From Propionibacteriaceae bacterium (GTDB lineage: Bacteria; Actinomycetota; Actinomycetes; Propionibacteriales; Propionibacteriaceae): DNA of 64,000 nt. A program made the position numbers and the translations under genes. Under the pieces are notes generated by a model, which was not told the DNA's origin, ran no database searches, and saw only the letters and a program-made list of their open reading frames with translations. The stretch covers positions 1-64,000 of the forward strand of contig JAFKJK010000015.1 of assembly GCA_017306015.1 (NCBI GenBank), read 5' to 3'. Below, piece by piece: positions 61,471-64,000 of this stretch; the stretch's first letter is position 1, and every line of letters begins with the position of its first letter.

Positions 61471-61815
61471 GTGAAGGAGTTGCCCACCGTGCCGGCGAGC
61501 ACCTGCTGCGGGCTGGCCAGCGCCGGGATGGACGCGGCCGAGGCGGAGCGGATCGCGCCCATGTTCAAGGCCCTCGGCGACCCCGTCCGGCTCCGGCTCG
61601 CCGCCCTCATCGCCGGCCAGGACGAGATCTGCGTGTGCAACCTCACCCCCCACTTCGCCCTGTCCGGACCCACCATCAGCCACCACTTGAAGGTCCTCCG
61701 CGAGGCCGGCCTCATCGACGGTGAGCGCCGCGGCACCTGGGTCTACTACTGGATCAAGCCGGACGCACTCCAGGCGCTGGCAAGCCTGCTCCAGCCCGTG
61801 CCGGTGACGGCCTGA
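61471..61815 (+). CDS. arsR: ArsR-family arsenite-responsive repressor
   Basis: The product has 114 residues. The winged helix has LGDPVRLRLAALIAGQDEICVCNL with the CVCNL metal-binding motif of classical ArsR (about residue 50), then the recognition helix SGPTISHHLKVLREAGLI. A further Cys pair (STCCGLA, about residue 10) may join arsenite sensing. It should repress arsM-Fe-ADH and itself until As(III) binds. The start is GTG 61471; ATG 61453 in the same frame lies within the operator. No clear ribosome site is present, so the mRNA may be leaderless. Confidence 0.92.
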   Translation: MKELPTVPASTCCGLASAGMDAAEAERIAPMFKALGDPVRLRLAALIAGQDEICVCNLTPHFALSGPTISHHLKVLREAGLIDGERRGTWVYYWIKPDALQALASLLQPVPVTA

Positions 61816-61847
61816 GGGAACGTGCGAGGGGTCGATCCACCAGATAG

Positions 61848-61883
61848 TGGACCGAAATCGCCGACATCGGCGATTTCAGTCCA
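61848..61883. terminator. Bidirectional hairpin terminator between arsR and the CPT-like gene
   Basis: GAAATCGCCGA and TCGGCGATTTC flank a CA loop, extended by TGGAC/GTCCA after one mismatch. The stem sits between two convergent genes. The AAA and TTT at the stem base give short U-runs in either direction. Confidence 0.7.
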
Positions 61884-61908
61884 GTTTGAGCGTGGAGGGG
61901 CCGTCTGG

Positions 61909-62532
61909 CTAGGAGGCGTCGGGCCGCCCCGGCTCCGCGGCGAGTCTGGCGAAGGCCGTCCCGGGCGGGCCCCCGGCGAGTCGGTCCGAGATCAGCGCGG
62001 CGCATTCAGACGGGCTGGCCAGTGAGGTGTCGACCTCCAGGTCGTAGCGGTGGGAACGGTGGACGGCGTCCTGCCAGCGGCGCACGGGCGGCGGAACGGA
62101 GCCGTCCGGCTCGTAGCCCGAGCCCCAGGTCTCGATCCGCCGGGTCATGACGACCTCGACCGGGCAGCGCACTCCGACGAACAGGACGGGCAGGTCGCCG
62201 ACCACCCGCGCGCAGGCCGGCAGGATGCCCAGCGGACGGGAGTAGTCGTCGTGGTGGTTCGCGTCGACGACAACGTTCACCCCGAGGCGGCTGTGGGCGG
62301 CGATGGACGCGTACAGCGCCAGGTAGAGCGTCCTGACCAGGGGTTCCAGGTCAGGTCGCTCTCCGCCGGGCCGCAGCCCGATGCCCGGCTGGAACCGCTC
62401 CGGCGTCGCCTCCATGAAGCTGTCGACGCCGAGGTTGAGCCAGACCCCGTCGAACGTGTCCTGGATCTTCCTGGCGATGCTCGACTTGCCCGCCCGAGGC
62501 GTCCCGTTGAGGACGATGATCTGCCCGGCCAC
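61909..62532 (-). CDS. Chloramphenicol phosphotransferase-like P-loop kinase
   Basis: The product has 207 residues. The N-terminal Walker A motif is LNGTPRAGKSSIA (about residues 8-20), followed by GVWLNLGVDSFM and the catalytic-type VVVDANHHDDYS region. A C-terminal VRRWQDAVHRSHRYDLEVDTS stretch is shared with CPT-like proteins. In Streptomyces venezuelae the founder of the family phosphorylates chloramphenicol. Most genomic homologues have unknown substrates, so resistance should not be assumed. GTG start. Divergent from the LigD-like gene. Confidence 0.8.
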   Translation of the reverse strand: MAGQIIVLNGTPRAGKSSIARKIQDTFDGVWLNLGVDSFMEATPERFQPGIGLRPGGERPDLEPLVRTLYLALYASIAAHSRLGVNVVVDANHHDDYSRPLGILPACARVVGDLPVLFVGVRCPVEVVMTRRIETWGSGYEPDGSVPPPVRRWQDAVHRSHRYDLEVDTSLASPSECAALISDRLAGGPPGTAFARLAAEPGRPDAS

Positions 62533-62600
62533 CTGCGTCCCTCCTCACCATCAGCAGTACCCCGCACGACTTTCCCATGTCGCCGGCGCGCCCGGCCGGG

Positions 62601-62606
62601 TACCTT
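62601..62606 (+). promoter_or_regulatory. Probable -10 of the LigD-like gene
   Basis: TACCTT fits TANNNT and ends 7 bp before the ATG, which implies a leaderless or nearly leaderless transcript. A good -35 is not visible. Confidence 0.4.
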
Positions 62607-62613
62607 GGCCGAC

Positions 62614-63546
62614 ATGACGGACGCAGCGCCGGTCGAACTCCAGGTCGGGACCAGGACGGTCCGGCTGAGCAGCCCGGACCGGGTCTACTTCCCCGCCCAC
62701 GGCTGGACGAAGCTCGACCTGGCCAACTACTACCTCGCCGTCGGGGACGGCATCGTCCGGGCGCTGCGGGAGCGTCCCTGCATGCTGCACCGGTTCCCGT
62801 CCGGTCTGGCCGGCGAGAAGGTGCACCAGAAGCGGCTGCCGGCCGGCGCGCCGCCGTGGGTGGAGACCGTCGAGGTCTACTTCCCGCGCTTCGGCCGGAC
62901 GGCGGACGAACTGTGCGTGACCGAGCTGGCCTCGGTGATCTGGGCGGTGCAGATGGCCACCGTGGAGTTCCACCCCTGGAACTCGCGGCGGGCGGACGTG
63001 GAGAAGCCCGACGAATGGCGGATCGACCTCGACCCGATGCCGAAGGCCGGTTTCGAGCGCGTCCGCAGGGTCGCGGCGGTCGCCAGGGACGTCCTGGACG
63101 ACCTCGGCATCGCCGGCTTCCCGAAGACGTCGGGAGGCAACGGGCTGCACATCTACGTCCGGATCGTGCCCGAGTGGGGGTTCGGCGAGGTGCGCCGGGC
63201 GGCGCTGGCCTTCGCCCGCGAGGTCGAACGCCGGGCACCGGACGACGTCACCACCACCTGGTGGCGCAAGGACCGCGACCCGGAGCACGTCTTCGTCGAC
63301 TTCAACCAGAACGCGCGCGACCACACCATCGCCAGCGCCTGGTCGGTGCGCGGCGTCCCCGACGGAACCGTCTCGACGCCCTTCTTCTGGGACGAACTGG
63401 ACGCGATCGAACCCCGCGAACTCACCCTGGCCACCGTCCCGGCCCGGTTCGCGAAGTCGGGCGACCCACACGCCACGATCGACGACGTTGCGCACCGCCT
63501 CGACACGCTGCTGGAGTGGGCCGACCGGGACGGCCTGCCGGAGTAG
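62614..63546 (+). CDS. Stand-alone LigD polymerase/primase domain protein
   Basis: The product has 310 residues and corresponds to the polymerase domain of bacterial NHEJ ligase LigD, an archaeo-eukaryotic primase relative. Motif I carries the catalytic DxD in WRIDLDPMP (about residue 125). SGGNGLHIYV follows, then the third metal Asp in VFVDFNQNARDHTIASAWSVR. The N-terminal part (SSPDRVYFPAHGWTKLDLANYY, MLHRFPSG) is also conserved. It can be expected to add ribo- or deoxynucleotides at DNA breaks. No ligase or nuclease domain is fused and no ku gene is in the window, so it belongs to the separate PolDom type common in actinomycetes. Confidence 0.9.
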   Translation: MTDAAPVELQVGTRTVRLSSPDRVYFPAHGWTKLDLANYYLAVGDGIVRALRERPCMLHRFPSGLAGEKVHQKRLPAGAPPWVETVEVYFPRFGRTADELCVTELASVIWAVQMATVEFHPWNSRRADVEKPDEWRIDLDPMPKAGFERVRRVAAVARDVLDDLGIAGFPKTSGGNGLHIYVRIVPEWGFGEVRRAALAFAREVERRAPDDVTTTWWRKDRDPEHVFVDFNQNARDHTIASAWSVRGVPDGTVSTPFFWDELDAIEPRELTLATVPARFAKSGDPHATIDDVAHRLDTLLEWADRDGLPE

Positions 63547-63763
63547 CGGGGCCGGCGCCGGCGGCAACACCGAGCAGCTGGTCGGACACCTGAACCGGGC
63601 GCTCGCCAACGGCCTGTCCGAGACCGAGTTGGTCGAAGCCATCACCCATCTCGCCTTCTATGCCGGCTGGCCCAAGGCCATGTCCGCCATTCCCGTGGCG
63701 CGGCGGGTGTTCGCCGAACGGCACGCGGCGGCATCCGGCGCGGGGGCGGATCAGGCCGACTGA
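63547..63763 (+). pseudogene. Truncated carboxymuconolactone decarboxylase-family remnant
   Basis: Immediately after the LigD-like stop, a frame reads NTEQLVGHLNRALANGLSE and then LVEAITHLAFYAGWPKAMS and AIPVARRVF. This is the C-terminal half of a CMD/AhpD-like protein. The N-terminal half with its start is missing, and the reading frame instead runs back through the unrelated end of the LigD-like gene. It is most simply a 5'-deleted gene fragment. The family match is by motif memory only. Confidence 0.65.
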
Positions 63764-63880
63764 GCCCCCGGTACCAGCGCTGAGTGACCCGTTCGCTGCA
63801 CCAGTGCTCGAGAACGGCCTGACTCGGGACGTCCTGAGCGTCTGATGCCGCAGTTGTGTCGCCCTCCTCGGCTGACCCGG

Positions 63881-64000
63881 CTATGCGCTGTGCGGCCCAC
63901 CGATGGCGACGCCGGTGTGGGCGGCGAGCGCAGCCAGGAGTTGGTCCTGGAAGCGGAGGTCGTGGACGGCGGCGTGCGGCTGGGCCCGCCGCTGATGGTG
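63881..64000 (-). CDS. 3' end of an unidentified gene entering from the right
   Basis: The minus strand is open from the window edge to a TAG at 63883-63881. The 39 codons have strong GC bias at third positions and a plausible helical C-terminus (VHDLRFQDQLLAALAAHTG). It is too short to name. The plus strand is also open here, so even the strand is uncertain. The 63764-63880 stretch between it and the CMD remnant holds nothing recognisable. Confidence 0.35.
   Translation of the reverse strand, partial: HHQRRAQPHAAVHDLRFQDQLLAALAAHTGVAIGGPHSA

Noticed and set aside
61909..62532. Chloramphenicol resistance
   Set aside because: The protein is CPT-like, but the family has many members of unknown substrate, so a resistance claim is not supported.
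1..64000. CRISPR array, tRNA, rRNA or insertion sequence
   Set aside because: No regular repeat-spacer pattern, cloverleaf, rRNA segment or transposase was found on reading both strands; tandem repeats present lack unique equal-length spacers.

Overview
The window comes from a high-GC Gram-positive, most likely an actinomycete near the Propionibacteriales. This rests on codon use, a DUF222/HNH endonuclease remnant, GTG starts, near-leaderless TANNNT promoters, IdeR/DtxR-type iron boxes and actinobacterial-style Kdp and two-component genes. No rRNA, tRNA, CRISPR array or recognisable transposase was seen.

Layout. 1-2.9 kb: the 3' end of an HNH endonuclease, a cluster of palindromic intergenic repeats and a ClC chloride transporter. 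2.9-34.4 kb, minus strand: one operon of a gene for a secreted protein of about 10,050 residues (47% of the window) followed by a translationally coupled beta-helix lipoprotein. 34.4-35.5 kb: a gene-free block packed with palindromes and degenerate tandem repeats. 35.5-38.1 kb: a flavin reductase-folE pair, divergent from a Cys-rich HTH regulator. 38.2-45.7 kb: a complete kdpFABC-kdpDE potassium uptake locus. 45.7-50.5 kb, minus strand: a two-component system followed by a ferric-reductase-like flavocytochrome, an FMN-binding lipoprotein-like protein and its flavin transferase ApbE. 50.7-52.6 kb: a GT39-like membrane glycosyltransferase. 52.7-56.4 kb: a second two-component system, a small secreted protein and a DUF2231-cytochrome b5 fusion. 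56.5-59.4 kb: a VIT/CCC1-type metal transporter and a P1B-type ATPase preceded by two iron boxes. 59.4-61.8 kb: an arsenic module (arsR divergent from arsM, which overlaps an iron alcohol dehydrogenase gene). 61.9-64 kb: a CPT-like kinase, a stand-alone LigD polymerase domain, a truncated carboxymuconolactone-decarboxylase remnant and the end of an unknown gene.

The outstanding object is the giant protein. It has a Sec signal, a coiled coil, a second hydrophobic segment and a Pro/Ser-rich linker. These are followed by about thirty beta-rich modules sharing a VAGQSLSG-type motif, two blocks of bacterial Ig-like domains, and about 2,300 residues of RTX-type Gly/Asp repeats expected to bind calcium. 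Its stop codon overlaps the start of the lipoprotein gene. I infer an exported surface adhesin or matrix fibre with a co-made lipoprotein partner; the function is unproven. The rest of the window is mostly envelope and ion physiology: K+, Fe/Mn, As, chloride and transmembrane electron transfer.
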